Source: Cryptomeria japonica (Eukaryota; Streptophyta; Pinopsida; Cupressales; Cupressaceae). Taken from it: a stretch of 64,000 nt of DNA. Numbering within the stretch: the stretch's first letter is position 1; each line of letters starts with the position of its first letter. The stretch lies in NCBI RefSeq assembly GCF_030272615.1, contig NC_081407.1, positions 266,175,574 through 266,239,573 on the forward strand. The letters are read 5' to 3'. The notes below the pieces were generated by a model that was not told the DNA's origin, made no database searches, and saw only the letters and a program-made list of their open reading frames with translations. Positions 37,045 to 50,532 of this stretch are shown piece after piece. The position numbers and the translations under genes are program-made.

Positions 37045-37784
37045 AAACATTACACCCTAGTCAAAGCCGTGTGGAACACAACCATTGAGGCAGCATCAAA
37101 GAAAACACCTTTGTCATTACTTTTCTTTCCACGCCTGGCTTTAAGTTTCAGCCGCCCTCTTTTTACAAATTAAAAGCTAGTAAGTCTAGAGGCACGTTTA
37201 ACTTTTCTGCTTTAATGTAACTATGAGTTCTCTTTCCCCAACGTGCACGTCTCTGTCAGTGACATTCAATTACGATATTTCTGTGACCTTTCTTTTGTAA
37301 TTTCAGACATTAGCTAATTGAAAATTAAAAGCAGGCTTCACTGAATCTGTGGGCCACAACGAAACCGAGGTATCTATATTATTTTATACGATGAACACTT
37401 TTGAGTATAAAGTAAATTTAATGTCAAAAGTAGCGCACTCAAAAAGATTTTTTAATTTTATTATTTAATGCCTAAAGTAGCGCACTCAAAGAGATTTTTT
37501 AATTTTTAATAAATATAATGAAAGGTACATCCTAGATGCTGTATAGATATCTAGTTCAGAAGAGGACTGAAGAATATTGTAATAGGTGAAATGAAAAGTT
37601 GTGCCCACAAAAGAGACAAAGGAAATTTCTGGGTAGCATACTTCTGCAAACATGTCAAATTTTCTCCACTGAAAAAGTCATGAGATCACCCTTCCCGCAT
37701 TATAAATACATAGCTAGTGGAGAGTGAAATTTGCAGGCGTCAAAACTGTAATTCAGGATATATACTGAATTGAGCTTAACAAGC
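37045..37784 (+). promoter_or_regulatory. Promoter region of the peroxidase gene
   Basis: Conserved with relic C (minus strand, up to about 56120) from GTAAACATTA and CTAGTCAAAGCCGTGTGG at the far end to TATAAATA at 37701-37708. The TATA box is 77 bases before the first ATG, giving a 5' leader of about 50 bases. Between about 37080 and 37355 it has roughly 270 bases that relic C lacks. At 37417-37510 a 47-bp segment is duplicated here but single in both relics. Confidence 0.7.
37417..37510 (+). repeat. 47-bp tandem duplication in the peroxidase promoter
   Basis: The word AAAGTAGCGCACTCAAA followed by GATTTTTTAATTTT occurs twice, with TAGCGCACTC at 37431 and 37478. Relics A and C have it once. 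Confidence 0.9.
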
Positions 37785-39130
<1,346 letters not shown>

Positions 39131-39350
39131 ATCATAGGAAGAAGCAGCTTTTTCTTTTTAAAATAAGTGCATGGAGGTAGAAAAAGCTGGAATGCTGAGT
39201 ATAATTGTCAGTCCTTCAAATAGTTAATTAAAAGATAGGATGGCATGTAATCCATATTATTGGAGTAGTAAGCGTTCACTCACTTAATATGAATTCAAGT
39301 TATGCTTTAGGCTTTTCTTATCCGGTCAAAGTCTTTTCAAGATAATATAT
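39131..39350 (+). other. 3' flank of the peroxidase, shared with relics A and C
   Basis: AATCATAGGAAGAAGCAGC and the following 200 bases (GAATGCTGAG, CCTTCAAATAGTTAA, GATAATATATAAAG) match both relics. The similarity ends near 39350, whereas relics A and C continue to match each other for another kilobase. Confidence 0.8.
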
Positions 39351-40237
39351 AAAGTAGATTTCTAGTCATTTTAAAATTTAAGCTTGTGCTAAAATTCGTA
39401 AAGTGTGAATTATTTTGAAACAATGAATGAATTTAGGATGCAAGAGATTATTAAATTAGTACTTGTGTCAATATGAGGTGCAATAATTATGTTGATTGTT
39501 CACATGTGAGGAACTAAATATTTAATTTATTTTAATTCAAAGATTATCATTATTTTTAGTTCAAATGGAAGGCTATGATATCTTTCCTTAGGGTCAATCT
39601 GATGTAAATATGATTGTCACTCAAAGCCTATTAACCACTCAAAATATTTAGACAAAATTGATTAAGCGTTTACTTAAAAGGGATCATCGAGATATGGGAG
39701 GTAGGTGATGCTAGACGTAATTTGCTACAAGATTACCTTAATCTCTCCCATTCTAGACAAGTTATAAAACATCAAGAAGCCAAATAGATATGAAAGCTCT
39801 TCTTGACAATTGAAGGGTGAACCCACAATAGTTGGTTACACTTTTTTGGATAAAATTAATTCTACTCATTTGTCCAAAACCAAAATTTTACATTCTTTGA
39901 TCGAATATTATATTCAATCGAACAAAAACAAACTTTCAATTGAATAATTTTTTTTCAATACTTTTGATCGAACATAATGTTCCATCAAAAGTCTTATCAA
40001 TCAATTTTTTATAATATTTTAATGGGTTTGATCGAACATAACTTTCGATCCAACCCATTTATTTAGATGTTTTTTAAAGAAAGGTATAACTATCATTTTC
40101 GACGGTATTATGCCCCAGTGAACCTACGAACCTATGAAACCCTCACCCATGCAACCAAAAAATCTAGGTTGGTGCAATTTTTACTATTTCGCTTATTGAA
40201 TTTACAAGTTTTCATTTACATAGTATTGTTTACAGTG

Positions 40238-40287
<50 letters not shown>

Positions 40288-43200
40288 AAATTGAACATGT
40301 ATACATATATACATACAATAATACACATGTATATATAAACATATATATGCATACATATATGTACACGTATAAATATGTATAGCTAGAAATTATACATGCA
40401 TACATGCATACACACACACATATACATCTACATATAAACACACACACACACACACATATATATGCTTAATCTCTTTAAACTAACTAAAATCCTAATTTTT
40501 TTCTAATGAAACATAAAATATATAGTTTACCAATGAGAGAATTACTATAATACCAAACAAATCCTTTTAAAATTCAAGTTGTGTGGCTTGTAGGTAATTT
40601 TTGGTATGTTTTTAAACATTATAATTTATCTTTAAAATTTCTATAGTTAGAATTATTTTCAAATACTAAATGTATATAGGGTGGAAGATATTAGTAAATT
40701 AGTATTTGTGTCAAAATGAGGTTTAATAGTTATTTCAATTGTAATTTATATAAAATGATCTAAAATTTTGAAAGTAGCATTGGATTGATAGAGAATTCAA
40801 GAATTTTATAAAAAATTCTTTAAAAAATGTTTGTTGACTTGCTATTTTGAAACAAAATTACAAAACTAATGAATTATATGTGTTGATTTCAACTATGCTT
40901 TCTATTGAATCTCTTGGCCGGAATTTATAGCTTTCCTTGTTGTCACACTTGGCTGAATTTCTATAAAATCAAAATGCAAAAGGAAACATACTAAAAAGAT
41001 ATGATATCAATTTAACAACTAGCACTTGCACTCAAAGGAGGTGTAAGGCTTACACCAATAGAGAACTATATAAATCAATATATAAGAAAGTATAATTTTA
41101 TAGCATTAATTTAATTTACAATATCTTATGTAAAAGTCTATTTTTTGTGTATATAATTTTGAAATACAATCTTTATTTTAGGTACTTTATGAATTTTACA
41201 TCAAGATTGTTGTGGAGGTGCAATGGTTATGTTTATTTTATAAAGAATAACACCTTATGCCTAGACTTGTTTGTATAATTGCTATCTTTTTTTCAATATA
41301 ATCTAATTAGTGTAAACTATCATTATTCTTAGATATAATTAAAATACTTAATAAATTTAATTAATATTCTTAACAGTTTTAATATTCTTATTTTAGAATC
41401 CCTCACAAAATTAAGTAAAAATAATATTTTGATATACAACATTTAAAGTTAGAAATATCATGTTGTTAAGACTACAAACTAAAAATATATTTTGTTAATT
41501 TTATATAACTGATTTTCAATTTTTATAACTAAAGCATCTATACCTAACTAGCTAGCCATCAAAATCAATATTGACAATCATTAACCACAACTATCTCATT
41601 GATAATAATAATTATGATTATTTGCTTAGAAATGATGGACAAAATGTTGATGAATATTGGAAGTCAATAAGATATAATGGGGTGACAAAGAATGAATATT
41701 ATCATGGCAATGGACTAGATGATGTAGTATTAAAGCAACCAATCCTAGCAAATAATTGTACCCACGTGCAATCAACATTCAATTTCAAGTAAACAATCAA
41801 GACAAGAACTATGTAAATGAATAAAATCAGGGTTACATATCCCTAAAAAAACTAAGAGTTTGCATGATAGAAACTACCAATAGTCATAATAAGCTATAAT
41901 GTCAAAAGAAGTGAAATGTTGATACATGTGAAATAAATAGAAGATTGCAACATTGCCTATATAATGATTGGAGTGAATATATAATTTCTTATCATTTTTA
42001 AATGTTGTACAATAAGACATGATCCATACATGTAGTTGGCACATTTTCATTTCAAAAGACATGAAAAGACTCTTAAAAAAAAGTGATATGGAAGAGACAT
42101 CTATCTGCAAGGAAAAATGTGCTCCTATATTTGAGGAATCTACATTTGTAAGGGGTTATAAATCTATATGTTGTAGATTTCAAATGGAATATCTTATGAT
42201 ATCTTTGTACTCCTCTATATAACCTTTTCTATAATTATGCACCAAAAGAATAAAGAGAAAATTGATATAGACATTTTCTTGGTCTTGAGTGAGCATAACA
42301 ACTGGTCAGTGGGGGTTGCGGTGCTTACATATACATGTATACGGAGCATCCAAGGAATAATTACAAAGATCCCAATAGCTATGTCAATCACTAGAGATTT
42401 TTTTTCTATTATTTTATTAACTATCACAAAGGGTAAGCATTGCATTGTAAAATGGGGTGTTTGTTTTTCTCTTTCTTGTGTTGTTATGAGGATTAGTTAG
42501 CAAGATTTTATTTAAATGATTACACAAAGAAACATGAACATATGGTGAATATGTTATAGATTATAGACCCACATGTTTGAATGAATGCTCCATTTTTATG
42601 GAAAGTTGCATGACTTGAGATTTTGACTTATATGTGATGTCATACATCTAGTGCTTATGAAATACCATGTTTCCAAATAGGTTTCCTAAACTTTGGTCAT
42701 CTAAGTATTTTATCAATTCAACTTTATTAGATCCATTTGAAGGGATTATTCACATAAATATTTGTGTAAAAAAGCTATGCTATTAGGGAGATATTCATTA
42801 CATACAACCAAAATCATTGACATAGTTCCAACATTCATTGCTAGGAATTTCTTCTTCCAAGCTCATGACCTTGAGTGTAGATAGTTCTTCTATCAAGCCA
42901 TACTTGTCTGACATAAAACCTGAAGAGTATTACCAAGTTTCTCTACAATTGATATTCTTTTTCTCTTAAACCAAAAATCTATAACTCTTGAAACATTGTA
43001 TATAAGAAAAACCTCATTAAATGCAAATTAAAAAATATATTACTAAATTTGCACTAAAACATTAACAATTTATTACTAAATTTAAAATATTCAATCAACC
43101 AAACTTCAAGTGCTCCTTGCTCAAAAAGTTAACTCCTTAACCATTGTACTGTAATGCTCATTTCCTTAACTTCTTAACCTCCTTGTGCTCCATTGCTCAT

Positions 43201-43319
43201 TTTTCTTAACTTCTTAACCATTATACTCTGTTTCTCTGAAAAGCTTAACTTTCTAACCTCCTTATTTGGGCATTTATTTTTCCAATTATTTCAAGAAATT
43301 CATAATTGTCTTTCACGAT
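39351..43319. other. Long AT-rich intergenic stretch
   Basis: Nearly 4 kb without a supportable gene. It holds a (TA)n microsatellite at 40241-40281, nearby ATAC/ACAC arrays to about 40460, and a run of CTTAACTTCTTAACC-type words near 43120-43260. Three variants of TTTGATCGAACATAA lie near 39896-40050, probably old repeat debris. Confidence 0.6.
40241..40281. repeat. (TA)n microsatellite
   Basis: About 20 uninterrupted TA dinucleotides, followed after a gap by TATACATA and CACACA runs. Confidence 0.95.
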
Positions 43320-44330
43320 TCTTCCAAACAGAGGTGTTTAAGCGCAAAATGAATTTTTGCGAGACATTATAGTTGAAGATTGCTCCTGTGGAATACATAC
43401 AAAATGTGGAACAGAGACAAGGCCAGCAGCCTGTTAAAATGAGTGCCTAAAAGTGATGATTATCTCATGGATGCCATTGTTGCAGGATATACACAAAATC
43501 TTTTTGATTGAAAAGGATTTAGAAACTTCCAACTAAATGCAATTCGTATGTGTAGAGTTAAATACCATTACTTTTTGCTAGCATTCTCTCTTACCCTATG
43601 GCAGAAACATGGAAGCATTTATAAATGTCTTCAATGTGTCTGACTAAACACTTCAGAGTAATCCAATCTCATAAAATGTGGTGATTGCATGTTATGGACA
43701 AGGTAAATTTGCTGGAAAGCTGTCAAGCAAATGCAATTAGCAGGTGCTAACCGAATCCCACAACCTTTGTTGTTAGTTTCCTTCTTTTATTGGAGGAATT
43801 GACGTGGCATATGAAGACAACAGGGTATTTTCAGATTCAAGACATTTTGGTTTGCCACTATAGTGAATAGATAACAATTGGATTTGGTTTGATAAACGTG
43901 ATTCATGGTATAGTTGAAAATGCTTTGGTAAGGCATGCGTATAAAATGAGGAAGCAATGTCAAAGCACATGAACCGTTTGACGAAATACCTCGAAGAGTT
44001 GTCTGCAAGGTTTGTTCAAGGCATGGTTGTAAGGGCTTTAGAACCTTCAAGCAAAAAGCAATCGACTGTTGTGAAGCTGATCCCTCTTAATACGATGTGT
44101 TAAAAAGGCTTTAAAACTTTCAAGCTAATGCATATTGTAAAGAGACTCGTGCCACAGTCAATTCGAATAGATTGATTGATAGAGGTGCACTTGAAGTTTA
44201 AACCCAAATAGTTATACCATCATAGGGCCCAAAACCTTGTTTGTGATTCTTAGCCTTCTGCTGGAGCCTCTTGAATGGGGCTTATTAACACGCTCGCCTA
44301 AGACATTTTGGTCATCGTTGCCAATTGCAA
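43320..44330 (+). pseudogene. Decayed pentatricopeptide-repeat (PPR) gene
   Basis: Scattered PPR helices can be read in shifting frames. DYLMDAIVAGYTQN near 43466-43508 parallels the usual WNAMIAGYAQNG. VIACYGQGKFAGK (near 43682) and EPFDEIPRRVVCK (near 43974) parallel CYxxxG and the LFDEMPxRxVV turn. Words coding KCG precede them. PPR proteins bind organelle RNA and are abundant in plants. Frame changes every 50-150 bases show long decay. Exact limits are uncertain. Confidence 0.5.
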
Positions 44331-45350
44331 CATTCCATGAGATGACATCTCTTTAACAAATGATGTCATATAATCCACGTGCCTTCCTACGCATGCATAT
44401 CTGTCGGGATAGTCGACGGATGCCCATATCCTATTCCTAAGCTCCCATTTTGGCACAGGCAGGGAGGATGCTGGCAAAGTTTCTGGATTCTAGCGTTACA
44501 CATGCAAATTGCAATTTCTTGAAAGCTTCTCAAGGAGGCATTTGATCAGTCGACCAATTCACATACCTTATCCATGCTTTCACAGTTTCCGTACACATCT
44601 ACAGATAAACTCTTCGTAGATGAATCTGAGGCTGCACTGAAGGGGAGTGAGACGGCTGGAATGGAACGACATGATTGAGACAATGGATGCGGTGTTGGAA
44701 ATGAGTATCAGAATCTATGAAATGTTTGCAGTGGTTCAATGGCGGTGGATAAAAAGAAACTAGTGACGATTTATGATGAGAGATATAAAAAGCAGGAGTT
44801 ACCCATTTAAAGGTAAGATTTGACAGAGACGATTTTATTTTAGAGGATATGATTTGATTTTGGAGGGTGATGGCGTGAACGTTCCGGCTGATGGTGTGTC
44901 TCGCAAAACTATTATCCGGCTGTTTAACCAGATGGATTTCAAACCCACTTTACCAGATACAAGATGGATTTCAGGCGTGAGACAGGTTTTAGTGAAACCT
45001 TATAATAACAAAATTAGCGCTCGCACCAAATGAAGGTGCAATGGGTAGGCTACTAATATATGTTAAAAGTTTTGGATTTCTAAATATGATTAAGAGTAAA
45101 TTTATGTAGAATTATGAATAATATAAAATGTGCGTATGATATAAGATATGAATCGTTATATCTCTAGTGAATACTTATCTTTTGAATCAATCAACACAAA
45201 AGAAAAAGAAAAAACCACCAAAGTTTTAAAGTTAAAAAATAGTATTCAAAAAATGATTTTACATGGATCCAAAATTATTTATCATTTTTTATAGTTTCGC
45301 AAAATTTTAAAACTTGTCAAAATTCACATATTTGTTCCATATATTGTACA
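44331..45350. other. Unassigned, partly GC-richer stretch
   Basis: The segment 44360-45010 has more G/C than its surroundings and could be the remaining flank of the PPR-like gene or a diverged unique sequence. No motif was recognised. Confidence 0.35.
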
Positions 45351-46501
45351 TGATGAATACTAAGAGCGGGGGGTGAATTAGTCTACCAAAAAATACTGTA
45401 AACAAACTCTTAAATAGTTTAATAGATAACCGGTACAATAGTTTCACTAATAAACCGGTTAAGATAAATACAAACCAAATAGCAAATAAAACATTCACCC
45501 ACAAAAGCACAATCACCATAACATAAGATATTTGACATGGAAACCCAAATGGGAAAAACCATGGTGAGCAGAAATTCACAAGTAACTATCTGCATAATAG
45601 AAACCAGATCAGTTAAGGTCATACAATGTTCTTCACCAGAACAGATCTTGTTAGGAATCTAGATCTCTATTATGAGATAAGTCCTGTTAAAGACTACCTT
45701 GTTAAAGGATTTCAGATCCACAGTTGTGAACCACCTTGTTACAGGATTTAGAAAGGCTCTGCTAGGCCTACCGGGTTGAGGGTTTTAGACTTGTTGAAGA
45801 TGTGAGTAATCAACAAGTGAGTGATCTAGCTAATAGCATAGTCTGCTTAATTAGATCCTTGATAGCTCATTCTTAATGCATTTCAGCATTACTTTAGTCT
45901 TCAATATCTCCACACTCTAACTCTTCACACAGACTTAATCTTCTCAAACAATGATCGCACATAACCTCTTCTATCACACATCTCTCATACTCTATGTCAT
46001 ACATGTAAACCCTAGACATGATGTCCTTATGAAGGAAACTAAGTTCATGTCTGTCCAATAGGATTAGATTACAAGTTCCTAGGTTCAGTGCATCTAGACA
46101 CATTTGGTAACACGACACAAGATCACTGCCAAGGTGTTGGTGGATGATAACTCATCACACATTACAGAAATACCGGTTGGTAACTCATCACAGAGTAATA
46201 CCAGCTAATACAATATACTAATTACCGATTTGACAAAAATGAAGACTGGAAAATGTTAACTACCGCTTTGTTCCTTCGTACCGCTTGGGTCTTCATACCG
46301 CTTGGGTCTTCAGTCAATCTGTGACCGGTAAACATCTTCTGCAAAACACTGATAGTCTAAAGACTATACATTACACAATACACAATACTAGCTGGAAGAA
46401 TTACTAGTTGAACATAACTCATACATCAGTAAAGTGTGTGTCCACCATAAAGAAAGTGTGTGTCCATCAGTGACAATCAAAACATCATCAAAATGCTAAA
46501 A
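45351..46501 (-). repeat. 3' LTR of the Sirevirus-like element
   Basis: Aligns along its whole length with 51766-52916 at the same length. In the element's own orientation it should open TGTTGGCA like the other copy, but here it reads TTTTAGCA next to the polypurine tract, so the terminal TG is mutated. Confidence 0.9.
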
Positions 46502-46716
46502 ATCTCCCCCTTTGGCATTTATGGCAACACTAAGAGAATTTTGACATCTAAGTATTTTTACAACAAAAAATGTCATAATCAAAATTACTCCCCCTAAGCA
46601 TATACACTATCCCTTTTTGCAGAAATTACAATATACACTACTCCCCCAAAGCGGTAACATGAAAGTACATGAAATGGTAACATTCACCAAAATTTTAAAT
46701 ACCACTCCCCCTTTGC
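46502..46716 (-). other. Multiple polypurine tracts
   Basis: Read on the minus strand, AAAGGGGGAG- or TTGGGGGAG-type tracts occur at 46505-46515, 46589-46598, 46641-46650 and 46705-46714. The first lies directly at the LTR. Repeated tracts before the 3' LTR are a described Sirevirus feature. Confidence 0.8.
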
Positions 46717-47019
46717 CAACAATGACAAAGTAATGCAGAATAACCCATGTTTCCTTATATATAAAAATAGAGTAAATGTTTATGACAATAAGGAATGAAA
46801 CTTATCAAAAATAGATTTAAAGTCTTGCATAAAAGTTTTCATGGCCAATGTCCATGACTCAAGTAATGAGGTAGCAACCTCACTTTCTGTCTGCATCCGG
46901 AATACTAGTTCTTCCATAGAATCAATGGTACTCATTTCTTGTGTTACCGTGACGGCTTCCAGATTGAGAAAACATTTCTAAAGAATCTGCAGTCTTGGCA
47001 ATACGACCAGTTGAAGCTC

Positions 47020-50004
47020 CTACAAATCTCTGGTCCAATTACAGATTTTTGATTCCATTTTGGCAGTCTGAAGCTGATAGTGATGAATTGTTTGCCCATA
47101 TGTAGTGAAGAAATCATATGGCATCTTGAAGTTGCTTATATATGCCTGTAACTCCGATTGGAGTTTATCTTTTTGTTTAAGCACATCATCACAAAATAGA
47201 TGGGGTTGGCAGATTTTACTCAACAGTAATTTTCCCTCATCCACAGCAACATTGATATCCTTTTGTTGCTTTAGAAGTTGTGACCGGAGCTCATTCATTT
47301 TCTTGACTAAGGCAGTGTTGAGTGCCTTTTCATGATTCTTCTTCGCAGTGGCTGCAACAACATCTTCCAAGCATTGTACTTGGTCCTCCACTATGGTACA
47401 AAGAAGTTTGAGCTTGGACCAAAAGAGGAATCGGTATTGGGGAGGTTAGTACCGGGAATCAGACTATAAGGGTGTCAATCACAGTTTGAATGACATCCTG
47501 TTCCTTCTTCCTCTGCAATGCTTCCAGTCTCTCCTATGCAAGTTTTATGCTATGAAGTAACTCAGACTCATCTGCAGATTGAAGATCAATAGGATTGGTG
47601 GTGTCAACCAGTTTGGCTTGACCACCAGTTGCCTTAGGAATCTCCACTTGTCTGGTTTTCTCTGCTTCCTTCTCCTCTGCTACTCTTTTCTTTTCCTCTT
47701 CTTTCTTATTTTTCTCCTCTTCTTGTTTCTTCTTCAGTTCTTCCTTCTTCTTGTCTTCTTCCTGCTTTTTCTTCTCTTCCTCCTTCTTCTCTTCTTCCTT
47801 CCACTTGTCTTCTTCTTTCTTCTTCTCTTCTTCTTTCCTCTTCTCCTCTTCTTTTCTCTTCTCCTCTTCTTTCTTGATTTCTTCTTGTCTTGCTTTTCCC
47901 GCTTGCTCTTTCTCCGCTTTCTCTTTATCAACCTTTTCCTTGTCGTGTTCCTCTCTCTCTACTTTGTCCTGTTTTTCTTTCTCTGTTTTTTCTCTGTCTC
48001 GTTTCTCTTTCTCTGCATGTTCTTTGTCAGGAGTGATATCCTCAACATCTAATGCATCAACATCAATGGGATCCATTTGCTCTGTCTCTCTTTCACCTTC
48101 ACTGTTAAATACTTCATCTAGTTTACCTGAGGATAGGTTCGGTTCTTTTTCAGCCTTTATATTGGCCTCAGACACTTGGTGTAATCTAATAGCAGCTTTA
48201 CCTTGTAAATGTGTGTCTTTTTCCACTTCAAAAGCTCTACCTTCTAGCAGCCTAAGTCTTCTCCTTCGCATGAAGAAGAGGCCTTTGTTCTTATACATCA
48301 TCTCAAATAATTATGAATTAGAAGCATCAGAAAAATATTATGCAAAATTTTTCTCCTTGATCTCATGTTCTTTCTCAATGGTAATGCGCCATTTGTTATC
48401 TAAAGAATTATATAAAGAATCAAGTGTAACTGATCTAATTTTTTATGGTGATCGATCATTAACACATAAATATTTAATGATTTCCTACTCTACTTCTTCT
48501 TTCTCACTATCAGTAAAATCGTCAAAATATTCTTTTAAATCATCAAGCACTTTCCTCCTAATATATTCTTAAGAGTCCTTTGACAATGTGTCATTGGCTT
48601 ATAAGAAGAAATGTCTATATATACCAGTGCTGAAGTTGCAGGTGCATTACCAATAGACTTTGCCTTCTTGCTTGATTGTCTTGTCTTCTTAGGTTGAATT
48701 TTTGGTTCAGTATCCTTTGACTCCAGTGAGTTGGTTTTGGTTTTCTACTTCCTCTCAAAGACTTTAGCAGGAATAGCCTCAAGTTTCTTCTTAGCAGATG
48801 ACCGCTTGGTCACTTTTGGACTAGCAGAGGTAACTGATGCAAATACTGATGGCACTGCTTTATCCTTTTTCTGTTTTGGTTCTTCAACCAGTGTTACCCT
48901 CTCCAAATAGGTGTCGGTTCTCTTTTTATTTGCATCTAGTGGTGAGGTGAGTAGGGTAGAGGCATACTTGATCAGCATGTCGTTCACCACTTCATATCCC
49001 ATTGGTTCAACTTCTTCCTTTCTGGGTTCCACCGCTTCCATTATTCATTCATCTACCTTTATTGTGAAGCACATGTCATCTTAATAATTCTTCACAATAT
49101 CATCTGATATCCTCATTCTCAGGTTCATTTTCCTCCTAAATTCATCAAAATACTTATTAAGAACCTCAGGATATCCAGTTCCCACTATTTGTAGGCTTTC
49201 CTTGATTTGTCTGGAGACTGGTAGGTCAGCAGACCATTGCACATCACCTACTCCAGGGAAAAAACCTTGAAAGTAGAAGAATAAGCCAACTAGAAGTTGT
49301 CCAAACCTGAACCTTAAAGCATTATCTTGTTTAATAGACTTTAGGTTCAATAGCAATTGCTTCTGCAAATAGGTACATAGGTCAAATGTAGTATTTTCTT
49401 TAATCATTCTATAAGCAGCATTCACCGCAGTAGTTGGGATAGAATTCATTCTGCTGGCATAGAATATCCAGTAACCAATCACCATGCAAGCATACTTCAC
49501 CAAATCATCTTTGATGGTGTTGACAGTCATCGCTCGTTAGTTGCTCAGAGAACCAATGAGCTTAGTCATTTCAGTTTTGGTGACCTTCCTTAGTGCTAGT
49601 ACCTCTCCAATGTTGTAGAAACTAGTGACGATGTGAATTGCCTCCAGTGTGATGTCATGCATGCGCTCAAGGTACATCTTATCACCATGTACTCTACTGA
49701 GGATGATGCAAATATGATCTTCTATGAACTCTTCGAGAAAATATACCGCATTATGTAATTTCATCTTCTCATGGACACTGTACTCCAGTTTGATCTTCTT
49801 ATCATCCCCACAGAATAGACTTATCTAGGAATGAATCACCAAGGATCCTAGTTCTTCCAATTTACAATTAATATACCCTCAAATATCTTCCTCAACAATT
49901 ACTCTAGTGGGTATTTCGGATAGGGCATTATATTTCATTTTCCTTTGAATAAATTCAACTGAATCTACAGGTGCACTAGAATTGGAGTGTGATGCAGAAG
50001 CCAT
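47020..50004 (-). pseudogene. Second ORF of the Sirevirus-like element, unknown function
   Basis: ATG at 50004-50002 follows an untranslated gap after gag. The register is unchanged to about 48745 despite several stops (for example near 49875, before 49530, and 49080-49050), most of them explicable as C-to-T. The N-terminal 250 codons are globular and helical, with the phrase RFRFGQLLVGLFFYFQGFF. This vaguely recalls plant retrotransposon-associated domains, but I cannot name it. A Lys-rich segment follows (48960-48745). In another register comes an extreme Glu/Lys region (48060-47680) with about 15 KEEEKxK-like repeats, probably a long single helix, then a coiled-coil-like tail (47391-47020). 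It sits where pol would be. Confidence 0.5.
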
Positions 50005-50532
50005 GATAAGAAAAAAATTTGAGAAATACCTTCACAATCCGAAATTTAGGGTTTTGGTAATGTCACCCACAATACACCACTTCACTTGCTCGATTACTGC
50101 TTAGTATTCTTCACTGATAGATTGGAAAAGATCTTTGGATCCTCTGCAAGATTTTTGATTTCGCTTTGAATCGCAAGATGAATCGCTCTTTAGTCGCTCT
50201 GCACTTTGAAAATTCTTCTCTCAAAAACTAATAAGTGAAAATGGTGTCAAAAATCTCTTTTAAATAAACTTTCACCTACCATAATAAATGCATCACCATT
50301 AGGGCACAAACCCTAATTTTGCCTTTTACCACTTCAAGTCTTCTATCGATTGATAGGTAACATATATCGGTTAAGGTCTTTACCAATATAAATTGAGGGT
50401 TTGAAATATTTCACCGATAGCTCCCCATAAGCTTTTCTGAAGCTCAGTTTGCCGGTTCAAAGACTTCCACACTAGGTGCAGAAATCGGTTCATCCCATGA
50501 CACTTCTTCTGGTTTCTTTTTCCAAGTTTTAT

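Noticed and set aside
37770-37784. Upstream in-frame extension of the peroxidase before the ATG at 37785
   Set aside because: The extension begins at TTG, not ATG, and the family needs only the signal peptide that follows.
40067-40453. Frames rich in Tyr-Ile and Cys-Val around 40250
   Set aside because: They translate the (TA)n and (CA)n microsatellites.
47579-48572. Long Leu/Phe- and Ser-rich plus-strand frames that look like membrane proteins
   Set aside because: They are antisense of the Glu/Lys repeat; CTT/TTC tracts translate to Leu, Phe and Ser by composition.
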